DNA of 14,626 bases, taken from assembly GCA_001430745.1 (NCBI GenBank), contig KQ481993.1, forward strand, positions 1,595,580 to 1,610,205, given 5' to 3'. This DNA is from Auxenochlorella pyrenoidosa. Taxonomy: Eukaryota > Chlorophyta > Trebouxiophyceae > Chlorellales > Chlorellaceae. A model generated the notes under the pieces. It was given only the letters and a program-made list of their open reading frames with translations, was not told where the DNA came from and searched no databases. Shown here piece after piece: positions 9,001 through 14,626 of the stretch (positions within the stretch are counted from its first letter, which is position 1; each line of letters begins with the position of its first letter). Position numbers and translations under genes: made by a program.

Positions 9001-11104
9001 CCTCCTGGACGCTGGCAAGATGGCGAGGGGCAGCGCTGGGTGTTACGGGGTGCCACAGGCCAGCCACCCAGGCCCAGCGTGCCCGGCGCCCGGCTGGCCG
9101 CCCACGCGCGCACCTTCATGCCGGCATCGGTGCAGGTCTTCAGGGCTGCCTCGTCGCCCTTACCGATGTAGATCACTGCAGGGGGCAGAGGGATATTTTA
9201 GAGATGGCTGATGCAGGGATTAATTGAGGCAAGACGGAGGAGTGAGGCTGTCATGGCGTCACGCAAGAGCCGCGGGGTTCACGCAGGCCTCACGCAGCCG
9301 CCGTCAATGCTCCTCGCTCGGGCAGAGCTCGGGGCGCAGGGCTCGAGAGGTAGCGGAGCCTGGCAGACAAGGCGCACCCACGGCGCCGCCCTGCGGTCCC
9401 CTTCGGCTGCTTGCTGCCGCGCGGGCCAGCGGACCCTGCACGCTCGCCGCCGGCGGGCGGGGCGCCGGCATGCAGGCAGCCGGCTGCTAAGCTTCTCACC
9501 AAGCTTCACGTGCTGCTTGATCTTGTCGGCAGCCTTGGAAAACTTTGCCAGGTTTGGGGTGTCCACCAGGGTCATGCACATCTCTGCGTCGGGGGAAAGA
9601 GGGGCAGGACAGGCGGCCAGAGTGTTGAGCGGCGGCCTTTTGTTGATACGCCAGGCGAGGTGGGAGGCAACTGCAGCAGAGCGGCCTGCTAGTTCAGCAG
9701 CATGGTGCGCCAGCACCATCGGCAGCCGCCACGCAATGAGGCCAGGAGACAGTCGTACGACAAGCTAACCTTACAAGGGAGTGCCTCGCACCAAATTCAG
9801 CAGATACCTGGCAGGCGACTTCACACATGCTCTCCGAGGCGTTTCAGTCCCAGGAGATGCTTTGCTGGCGGAAAGAAGAGCAGAAACGCATGAAACGAGG
9901 CAGCAAGGAGGGCGCACCTGAGTGGTTGACAATGTACTCCACAGCTGACTCGCCCAGTGAGTCGTAGATGGGCACTGCAGGCGGGGAAAGCGGATACACA
10001 CATGCCGGCGGGTACAGCAGGTGCAAAGCTGCCGGCTGCAGCCAGCATGTGTCAGCCACGCAAATGCCGGCAGCCGCCCACAGGCAGCATGCGCCCCAGC
10101 ATGCGGCGGGCGCTTGCTGTGGAGGAACAGGGCTGGAGGAGGAGCGGGCAATGAGTGTGTTTCACGTGCGCCGTGGGGCGGGCCGCGCACCGATGGTGCC
10201 GCTGATGACGTCACAGGCACGGATGGCCAGCATCCACTCTACGTTGTTGGCTGCGGGGGCCATTGCAGGGCATGTGTGCTGCTGTTATTGATTGGGGTGA
10301 ACCCTGCTGCGGAGGCACCAGCGCATGGGCACGGTGCCATGCCCGGGGCATGCACAGCCGGGCGGCGGGCGGATGACAGGGCGGCACGAATACAGCATAC
10401 ATGAGCAGAGGGCAGCCCTCAAGAAAGGTCATTTGTGGTTGGAAAGGGGTTTCTGGTGGAGGGCGCACCCGAGTAGATGCCAAACTTGTCCTTGGCTTTG
10501 AACCCGGCCTTGCTCAGCGCGGCCGCCAGCTGCCGCGCGCGCTCTGCAGCAAAGAGCGTCGGGCCGGCGGCGGGGCGAGGCGTGCGCGTGCATGGACCAC
10601 CCCCGCGCATGCACCGTGCTGTAGCCCGCCTGCAATTGTCCCCTGCACTGCAAGCCAGCTGGCGCAAGGCTGCTGTGTAGCCAGGGGCAGCTAGGGGCAT
10701 CGCTCTTGTGCTGCTGGCCGATTGACAGGAACAAAGAGGATCCCACCCTGCGTCTCCTTGTATGTGATGAATTCGTAGGGGCCCGCCGAGCCATCCTCTG
10801 CAATGGGCCGCCAGCCCAGGCACCTGCAGGCCGCAGGAGCGGCGCGCTTCTTCAGCGCTGGCTTCCGCAGCAAGCGGGGCAGCAGCGGCAGCAGCAGCAG
10901 CCCCCGCCTCCCTATGCACCTGTTGTCTCCATGTTCCTCCACAGCCTTGTTGAACAGCTCGTAAAGCGTGGCGCAGCCGTTGTACGTCTCGGGCAGCGCC
11001 TCTGCAGAAGCCTTGTTTCGGTAGATGCCCGACACGCCGAGCTGACCCTCGCTACCCGCCCGAGGCTCGCTGATGCGGACGGTGATCGGCCCCACCGACG
11101 TCAT
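3009..11104 (-). CDS. LACS: Long-chain acyl-CoA synthetase (21 exons, 653 aa)
   Basis: AMP-forming ligase that activates long-chain fatty acids with ATP and CoA for lipid synthesis or beta-oxidation. Exons: 11104-10920, 10823-10747, 10543-10469, 10250-10191, 9974-9918, 9583-9500, 9175-9114, 8841-8744, 8490-8403, 8131-7918, 7532-7433, 7159-7097, 6828-6744, 6496-6427, 6035-5953, 5686-5587, 5260-5183, 4440-4379, 4018-3899, 3557-3475, 3126-3009; total 1962 nt, all phases consistent. Motifs: P-loop [11 protein letters not shown] at 231-241, LPLAHSFDR at 277-285, YWRGN at 300-304, [11 protein letters not shown] from 394, GYGLTET at 417-423, GEICIRG at 468-474, hinge HTGD at 499-502, IVDRKKN at 514-520, and a Lys-rich KLKRPQL near the C-terminus. 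Length and motif order match plant LACS4/8/9-type enzymes. The C-terminus (ATAR) is not a PTS1 peroxisomal signal and no membrane anchor is visible. The start at 11104 fits the family N-terminus, but in-frame ATGs at 11287 and 11404 could add an extension. Three introns need GC donors. Confidence 0.96.
3127..3160. repeat. Poly-G/poly-C tract at the last intron's acceptor
   Basis: Almost pure G on the plus strand with isolated T interruptions. In the minus-strand transcript it is a C-run that ends in TTGCAG, the acceptor of the last acyl-CoA synthetase exon, so it doubles as the polypyrimidine tract. Length errors in sequencing are likely here but fall outside the coding sequence. Confidence 0.7.
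3790..3902. repeat. 30-bp minisatellite whose units copy a GC 5' splice site (intron 19)
   Basis: Units at about 3790-3810 (partial), 3811-3840, 3841-3870 and 3871-3902 share GCGCGCCCCCTTGCCTGC-like sequence. On the minus strand each carries (C/G)(A/G)GGCAA(A/G)GGGGC. The right-hand unit contains the actual exon 19 / intron 19 boundary (CTGCAG|GCAAGG at 3899/3898). Two further units preserve AG|GC at 3836-3835 and 3806-3805. The array lies in the intron of the best gene model. Confidence 0.75.
3897..3898 (-). other. GC 5' splice site of LACS intron 19
   Basis: Exon 19 ends ...AKKAMLQ and exon 20 begins [15 protein letters not shown], both in phase 0. The only boundary that joins them in frame at the right place is CAG|GCAAGG. 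Nearby GT dinucleotides give the wrong phase. GC-AG introns are a known minor class whose donors keep a strong AG|GCAAG context, as seen here. Confidence 0.8.
4031..4080. repeat. TTGGGG tandem repeat in LACS intron 18
   Basis: Five perfect TTGGGG units run from 4034 to 4063, followed by degenerate TTGGG/GGTGGG units to about 4103. TTGGGG is the telomeric unit of Tetrahymena, but here it sits inside an intron next to exon 19. On the transcript strand it reads (CCCCAA)n and forms the pyrimidine-rich stretch before acceptor GAGCAG. The plus strand meets the simple pattern for a G-quadruplex. Confidence 0.85.
4947..5199. repeat. Direct duplication of the exon 17 end and donor inside LACS intron 17
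   Basis: A 28-bp sequence is identical at 4947-4974 and 5172-5199, offset 225 bp. The right copy is the 3' end of exon 17 (FKLAQ) plus its GT donor; the left copy is deep in the 742-bp intron, the longest of the gene. Weaker similarity continues on the left flank (around 4871-4900 versus 5125-5155). The intronic copy is not an exon: exon 17 and exon 18 already join to give the family sequence KLAQGEYIAVE. Confidence 0.85.
5500..5516. repeat. Poly-C tract in LACS intron 16
   Basis: A long C-run on the plus strand (G-run in the transcript), about 70-85 bp downstream of the exon 16 donor in the transcript. No other role is visible. Confidence 0.7.
5585..5586 (-). other. GC 5' splice site of LACS intron 16
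   Basis: Exon 16 ends ...EGFFHT plus one base of the next codon and exon 17 starts with GC GAC ATC. Joining at ACAG|GCAAGG restores the invariant HTGD hinge motif. The nearest GT downstream (about 5576) ends in a different phase and inserts foreign residues. Confidence 0.85.
6241..6442. repeat. Tandem duplication spanning the exon 14 end, donor and CA repeat (intron 14)
   Basis: Block A (AACCCTCGCCACCCCAGCAC and five more bases) occurs at 6241-6265 and 6361-6385. Block B (CTGTGTACGACATCTT) occurs at 6341-6356 and 6427-6442. Each A is followed by a C/A-rich microsatellite and then a B. The right-hand B is the true end of exon 14 (KMSYT) with its GTGTGTG donor on the minus strand, so the left-hand B is an intronic copy of that boundary. 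Confidence 0.85.
6640..6727. repeat. 44-bp direct repeat near the exon 13 donor (intron 13)
   Basis: Two diverged units, 6640-6683 and 6684-6727, each begin CCAGCCCG and end AGCAGGAGCG or TGCAGGAGCG and share GGCGCTGCAGG. They start 17 nt inside the intron from the exon 13 end at 6744. No function is evident. Confidence 0.75.
7353..7379. repeat. (GCCA)n microsatellite in LACS intron 11
   Basis: Six perfect GCCA units followed by GCC. It lies wholly within the intron between exons 11 and 12. Confidence 0.85.
7749..7916. repeat. CA microsatellites and a diverged direct duplication in LACS intron 10
   Basis: CA-rich runs occur around 7749-7762, 7788-7805 and 7862-7890. A unit of about 26 bp after the CA run is repeated at 7823-7848 and 7891-7916 (GAGCAA...CCAG.CCCGGCACC). 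The right-hand copy abuts the exon 10 donor at 7917-7916. On the minus strand this puts a GT microsatellite just downstream of the 5' splice site. Confidence 0.7.
8240..8255. other. 16-bp perfect palindrome TTTGACCGCGGTCAAA in LACS intron 9
   Basis: A self-complementary sequence containing TTGACC on both strands, the core of the plant W-box bound by WRKY proteins. More copies of TTGACC/GGTCAA occur at about 8279 and 8353 in the same intron. A regulatory role is speculative. Confidence 0.35.
8742..8743 (-). other. GC 5' splice site of LACS intron 8
   Basis: Exon 8 ends ...DICCIMYT plus AG; exon 9 starts C GGC ACC ACG GGC. Joining at ACAAG|GCAAGG rebuilds the ATP-binding P-loop [11 protein letters not shown] exactly, with its serine codon split by the intron. 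Read-through gives RQGGSTAP, which lacks the conserved motif. Confidence 0.9.
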
Positions 11105-11913
11105 TGAAGCCGGCGATCGCACTGGGAACCTAGTCGTAACCAAGGTAGTGTAACCCAAACGAGGAGCACGTCTGTATGCTGGTGAGGTCTTGTAAAGAGT
11201 GCGTAAAGCACAATCGACGGAGCAGGCCGCGGGATGGGAAGCCAGCGGCAGCGCTGGGCGCGCTGGCGTGGGAGGGGGGGGGGGCATCAGCGGAGTCCTG
11301 GCTGCCTCATGGTGAAAAGCCGACCATTTCACCTCATGCCTTGGCCTCAGGGGCCATCCTGCACCGCTTCCTTGCACTGCTCCAGGCCTGTGCCCTGGTC
11401 TCATGTGCAAGCTGTGTACAAAGCATTCACAGCCCAGTCCTGTGTCCGATGGACAAAAGGCGTCGTGGGCCCCTTGGAAGAATCAGATTGCACTGCTTGC
11501 ATGCTCTCGTACCCCACAAGACAATGTATCAGGATTTGCAAGCCAAGCCGCCTCCCCAGCTTTACCGCGCGTGTACGTTCCTGCAAATACTGCCTCCTGC
11601 TCCTCTCCCCTTTGGCTGAACAGCAGTTCCTCACTTTCGACGATTGTAGCTTCCTTGTTGAGGAATTATTGAAGCAGGGCAAGCAGGGGCCCGAGGCTTT
11701 TTGGGGGGGGGGGGGTGCACCGATCTGCTGGACCAGGCTGCCCCGAGGTGTAGAATACAAGCAATACAAGCGCTCAAAACTGGCCGGACAAGGGAGCATG
11801 CTTCAGAAGACGGCGTCTTTGACAAAGCGTTGGCAGACAGCAGATGTGCAGCCAGGGCTCTGGGCTCCGGGCCCAGGAGAGCCCGGGTAGGTTCCTCCAT
11901 TTCCATGTTGGGT
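11105..11913. other. LACS upstream region / histone downstream spacer
   Basis: Between the acyl-CoA synthetase start (11104) and the histone stem-loop (11929-11914), with both genes on the minus strand. It must hold the acyl-CoA synthetase promoter and 5' leader. The acyl-CoA synthetase frame remains open upstream to about 11410, with ATGs at 11287 and 11404. No clear TATA box was seen. G-runs occur at about 11274-11284 and 11702-11713. No open frame here shows a recognisable protein. Confidence 0.4.
11885..11913 (-). promoter_or_regulatory. Purine-rich stretch after the histone stem-loop
   Basis: The minus strand reads ACCCAACATGGAAATGGAGG directly after the stem-loop. Animal replication-type histone genes have an ACCCA flank and then a purine-rich downstream element that pairs with U7 snRNA. 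Position and base composition fit, but whether this alga uses a U7-like RNA cannot be told from the sequence. Confidence 0.35.
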
Positions 11914-11929
11914 GGTGTTTAATAACACC
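11914..11929 (-). terminator. Histone-type 3' stem-loop
   Basis: GGTGTTATTAAACACC on the minus strand folds into a 6-bp stem with the four-base loop ATTA. It starts 46 nt after the H2A.X stop codon. This is the size and general form (GG....-loop-....CC) of the stem-loop that forms the 3' end of replication-dependent histone mRNAs in animals and volvocine algae. The flanks also agree: ACCAAACT before and ACCCA after. One stem pair is reversed relative to the animal consensus. Confidence 0.88.
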
Positions 11930-11974
11930 AGTTTGGTTTTTGGTTTTTTCCTTAGCAGCTGAGAATCCTATGAT

Positions 11975-12599
11975 CTAAAATTCCTGACTGACAGAGCCGC
12001 CCTTCTTGCCACTCTTCTTGGGCAGCAGCACAGAGTGGATGTTGGGCAGCACGCCGCCCTCGGCGATGGTCACGCCCGCCAGCAGCTTAGACAGCTCCTC
12101 GTCGTTGCGCACCGCCAGCTGGATGTGGCGCGGGATGATGCGCGTCTTCTTGTTGTCGCGGGCAGCGTTGCCAGCCAGCTCCAGCACCTCGGCAGCCAGG
12201 TACTCCAGCACAGCAGCCAGGTACACTGGGGCACCAGCACCGATGCGCTGCAGGGGCGTGCGTGGCGGAGAGCATAACGGCCGTATCAGCTGGGAGCACG
12301 ATCACACTCCAGGGCGAGAGCACTGCAGCTGATTGCTGGCTGAGCAGGAAGGTGGGCACACGAGGAGGGCTGGGGCTTGGGGCAAGAGCTGGAGCTTGGG
12401 GTCCTGACCAGCTGTTAACAACCCTGCACCGCCACCCGCCCTGAAGCTCCCAGGCGCTTGCAGGTGCTGCGCGCACCTCAGCGTAGCGGCCCTTCTTCAG
12501 GTAGCGGGCGATGCGGCCCACGGGGAACTGCAGGCCCGCCTTGCTGGACTTGCTCACGGCCTTCTTGCCGGCGGTCTTGCCCTTGCCACGGCCGCTCAT
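11975..12599 (-). CDS. H2A.X: Histone H2A.X (two exons, 131 aa)
   Basis: Core nucleosomal histone. Exon 1 is 12599-12477 (codons 1-41), exon 2 is 12247-11975 (90 codons plus TAG); the 229-bp GT-AG intron lies in phase 0 after ...GRYAE. The N-terminal tail is [20 protein letters not shown]. The histone fold includes [40 protein letters not shown] and NAARDNKK, then [20 protein letters not shown]; the acidic-patch glutamates of [10 protein letters not shown] and NDEEL are present. The docking segment [15 protein letters not shown] follows. The protein ends [18 protein letters not shown] is the SQ(E/D)-hydrophobic motif of H2A.X, phosphorylated by ATM/ATR-type kinases at DNA breaks. It lacks the SPKK tail of plant H2A.W and is not H2A.Z. 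There is no H2B gene divergent from it in the next 2 kb, unlike typical algal H2A-H2B pairs. Confidence 0.96.
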
Positions 12600-12671
12600 G
12601 GTGCTGGGTGGTTACGGTAGGGTATGAGAGGATGTAGATGTTGAAGAATGACGAACGGAGCGAGAGAGGAG

Positions 12672-12678
12672 CTTATAT
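12672..12678 (-). promoter_or_regulatory. TATA-like box of H2A.X
   Basis: The minus strand reads CCATATAAGC, about 75 nt upstream of the start ATG, an appropriate distance for a histone gene with a short leader. It is AT-rich in an otherwise GC-rich region. Confidence 0.6.
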
Positions 12679-12707
12679 GGGCGGTCCAAACCTCCCCTCT
12701 GCTGGAG

Positions 12708-12768
12708 CCCTGACAGCACAGCATTCGCCAGACCCGGATGGGTTGGCGCCAAAGAGGGTCTGTCAGGG
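12708..12768. promoter_or_regulatory. E2F-type site within nested inverted repeats upstream of H2A.X
   Basis: The minus strand reads TTTGGCGCCAA from 12753 to 12743, matching the E2F/DP consensus TTTSSCGC; E2F controls S-phase genes including histones in plants and animals. It is flanked by two nested inverted repeats: CAGACCC at 12729-12735 with GGGTCTG at 12756-12762, and CCCTGACAG at 12708-12716 with CTGTCAGGG at 12760-12768. The site lies about 144-154 nt upstream of the ATG. Confidence 0.55.
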
Positions 12769-13462
12769 TGCCCCAGAAGTTGTCTCAGATGCCCAGGAGT
12801 CTTGAGAAGGGTCTGGAAAAGGCTGCAGAGCACCCTGCAAGTCTGGGGTTGGTGGTGGAGGTGGTGCCACTGCCGGCCATCACCAGCCTGAGACCCCTGC
12901 CCGGGCAAATGGCGGCTCCTTTTGGCCACCTGACGGCATGAACTGCTAGTGGAAGGGTGCAGAAGGAGTCTAGGGGCATGGCAGGGCCGATGGTGAAGGG
13001 GGGAACTGCCGGTGCCTGTCTGCCCGGGTGACGTCGACTCTTGCCGCCTCCACACCTCTGAGCTGCCCTGTCACGTTCCTTTCGCGCCCTGCTATTCAAC
13101 TGAGCTTCTGAAACATCTAAGAGGCCACATGGGCAGGCAGGAGTCTAAAGGGCTTTGGGTTTGGATCTCGATTGGTCCGGCCACAACATGCCTTCTGGCG
13201 GCATGGAGCAGCTGCCGCCGGCCAGCTGCCACATCTGGGGCATGCAATTCATGCAGGCAATCATTTCTGGAATTGAACTCAAGGCAGCTGAAACGCCATG
13301 ATGATGAAGAAGGATGACTGGAAGGAGCATTTCGTTGAGGCCTCGACATGCACTAGATGGAAAAGAAACAAGACGAATGTCCCCAAGCCACTGGGTGCCC
13401 TGGCTGTGACTTGGTGCCACATCTGCTGCCACCGTAAACCCGTGTGTGTGTGTGAGGGGAGG

Positions 13463-13474
13463 GGGGGGGGGGGG
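13463..13474. repeat. Poly-G tract next to a GT microsatellite
   Basis: GTGTGTGTGTG at about 13442-13452 followed by a G-run. It lies in intergenic DNA; no associated gene. Confidence 0.6.
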
Positions 13475-13604
13475 CTGTGGCATCATGCTCGGCATCATGC
13501 TCATCGTCTGCTCTCCCCTCGCACCCTACAGGTCTGCTGAGCATATGCTACACCCCCACCCTGGCACAGCCTTAGTTCTGCACTGGCGGGCGCTTGCTTC
13601 CTCG

Positions 13605-13609
13605 TTACA
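13605..13609 (-). promoter_or_regulatory. UGUAA poly(A) signal of the gene ending at 13739
   Basis: The plus strand reads TTACA, so the minus transcript carries UGUAA 130 nt after the stop codon of the Ala/Gly/Gln-rich gene. Spacing is right for a chlorophyte 3' UTR. Confidence 0.6.
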
Positions 13610-13611
13610 TA

Positions 13612-13629
13612 ATGTACATATATGTACAT
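13612..13629. other. 18-bp perfect palindrome just upstream of the poly(A) signal
   Basis: ATGTACATATATGTACAT is fully self-complementary. In the minus transcript it precedes the UGUAA signal by three bases, within the 3' UTR of the gene ending at 13739, and could fold as a hairpin or act as a dyad binding site. Confidence 0.6.
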
Positions 13630-13738
13630 GACATGGACATGCTTGCAAGAGGGCGCATGCAGTCCCCGCCAGGACAGCTCATGGCAGCGGCGCGCCGGCT
13701 TGCCCGACGCATTCGCGTGGCGAGTCACGACTGCGCCC

Positions 13739-14459
13739 CTACCCAGTGACCACCTGGCCCACAGCCTTCCCCACGTCGACAAGGCCCTGCACGGCTTGGG
13801 CCAGCTGCAGCAACAGAAGAGGCAGGGGTGCAGGAATGCTGGGGGACGCGCATGTAGCAACCCTGCAGCTGCCAGCATGGGGCACACAGACGCTAGTAGG
13901 CAGAAGCGCATCTAGCACCAAGCGACGATTGAGCCATGCCTGCCACCAACCACAATGCCATTAATAGCTCAAAGCCAGCCCGACCTGACCGCACCTGAGC
14001 TCCCGCCTGCGCAGCCCCGAGGGTGACGTTGGTGGCGGAGCCAACCACGCCCGCCGCCACGCCCGCCGCTGCCCCCAGCGCAGCAGCTGTGGCATTCTGC
14101 GCCGTGCCGACGCCCTGTTCGGCCTTCTGCGGCAGGCTCGGCAGTATGGGAGGGGCGGATGCGATCCTACAACCATGAGTTTGGCCCGAACAGCATGCAA
14201 AGGTGGTGGACAGCAACCCTGAACTCAAGGGCAGTCAGTCAGAGGGAGCAGGCTGCCAGCCAGCAGGGCAGCAGGCGGGCAGCCACTGGTCAAGCCAGGG
14301 CTGCATTTATCCCTTTTCCGGAGCCACCCACCCTTCCAAAGCCACCCACCTGCGCCCCTGCCTGGATGGCAGCTGGGGCGCCGCCGGGGGGCGCTGGAGC
14401 GGCAGCACTGGGCGGCAAGGGCTCCTCAGCTGCAGGCATCTCCACCTCAGGTGCAGGTG
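13739..14459 (-). CDS. Ala/Gly/Gln-rich protein, C-terminal exons (5' partial, unknown function)
   Basis: Three exons join in phase: 14459-14350, 14126-13995 and 13804-13739, the last ending in TAG. Acceptors are strong (CTCTGCCTTGCAG at the first, TTGCTGCAG at the last) and donors are CAG|GTG. The first visible exon begins with two bases of a split codon, so at least one exon precedes it; I could not place that exon in 14460-14626. The first exon is Pro/Ala-rich and acidic (EVEMPAAEEPLPP) and ends IQAGAQ. The second is low-complexity and moderately hydrophobic (TAAALGAAAGVAAGVVGSAT) and ends AQAGAQ. The third is amphipathic (LAQAVQGLVDVGKAVGQVVT). Both internal boundaries are phase 0 and fall after QAGAQ. 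The Ala/Gly helices could associate with membranes or lipid droplets, but no family is recognised. Confidence 0.6.
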
Positions 14460-14626
14460 CTGCAAGGCAGAGAGCGCGAGACCAGGCGGGCCGGCCACCT
14501 TTAGGTGCCGCGCCGCACTGGTGCGCAGGCAACCCACAAGCATGCAGGCCAGGAAAACTGGTGGGGAGCCTGCTGCCGACACAAGCATGCAGCAGAACTG
14601 AGTAGCTCCAATAAGGCGCTGCATTC

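Larger units (their letters stand above)
12600..13738. other. Histone upstream region / intergenic spacer
   Basis: About 1.1 kb between the H2A.X start and the stop codon of the next minus-strand gene. It holds the histone promoter (TATA-like and E2F-type sites), microsatellites near 13441-13474 (GTGTGTGTG then a G-run), an 18-bp palindrome and a UGUAA signal at its right end. Open frames crossing it, including plus-strand ones near 13012-13317, show no recognisable protein and in particular no H2B. Confidence 0.5.

Noticed and set aside
3009..11104. The acyl-CoA synthetase as a broken pseudogene
   Set aside because: Frame appears interrupted if only GT donors are allowed, but with three GC-AG introns all 21 exons join in phase with every core motif intact.
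11401..11799. 132-codon open frame on the minus strand between the acyl-CoA synthetase and histone genes
   Set aside because: No recognisable domain, no paired splice signals or conserved pattern; most likely upstream untranslated or spacer DNA.
12600..13400. Divergent H2B gene expected next to H2A
   Set aside because: No H2B pattern (for example the YKVLKQVHPD-like helix or the AVTKY-type end) was found in any frame on the plus strand here.
14460..14624. Start exon with ATG at 14624 and a hydrophobic leader for the Ala/Gly/Gln-rich gene
   Set aside because: The frame is open and leader-like, but no donor in the needed phase could be chosen with confidence, so the gene is left as 5' partial.

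Overview
The window reads as nuclear DNA of a chlorophyte green alga. It is GC-rich. Genes are cut into many small exons by introns of roughly 100-750 bp, with abundant G/C homopolymers, CA/GT microsatellites and minisatellites inside introns. UGUAA-type 3'-end signals lie behind two genes. The proteins (a plant-type long-chain acyl-CoA synthetase and an H2A.X ending SQEF) fit the green lineage. The species cannot be named from the sequence.

Layout, left to right. (1) 120-1416, minus: the first four exons of a gene that runs off the left edge, most like a DUF3754/TMEM143-type protein. (2) 1544-2382, plus: a four-exon gene for a 100-residue coiled-coil protein, divergent from (1) across a short shared upstream region. 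(3) 3009-11104, minus: a complete 21-exon long-chain acyl-CoA synthetase of 653 residues, which fills more than half the window and converges on (2). (4) 11975-12599, minus: a two-exon histone H2A.X, followed by a histone-type 3' stem-loop and preceded by a TATA box and an E2F-type site. (5) 13739-14459, minus: the last three exons of an Ala/Gly/Gln-rich protein of unknown function whose 5' part is uncertain or outside.

The genes form no evident pathway: fatty-acid activation, chromatin/DNA-damage signalling, a coiled-coil protein and two poorly known proteins. Exon phases were followed base by base. The acyl-CoA synthetase closes with no frameshift or internal stop only if three of its twenty introns use a GC 5' splice site, each time in the context AG|GCAAGG. 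Five of its introns carry short direct duplications near the 5' splice site, some of which copy the splice site itself. This intron architecture is the most unusual feature of the window. I found no prokaryotic-type defence system, CRISPR array, transposase or tRNA.
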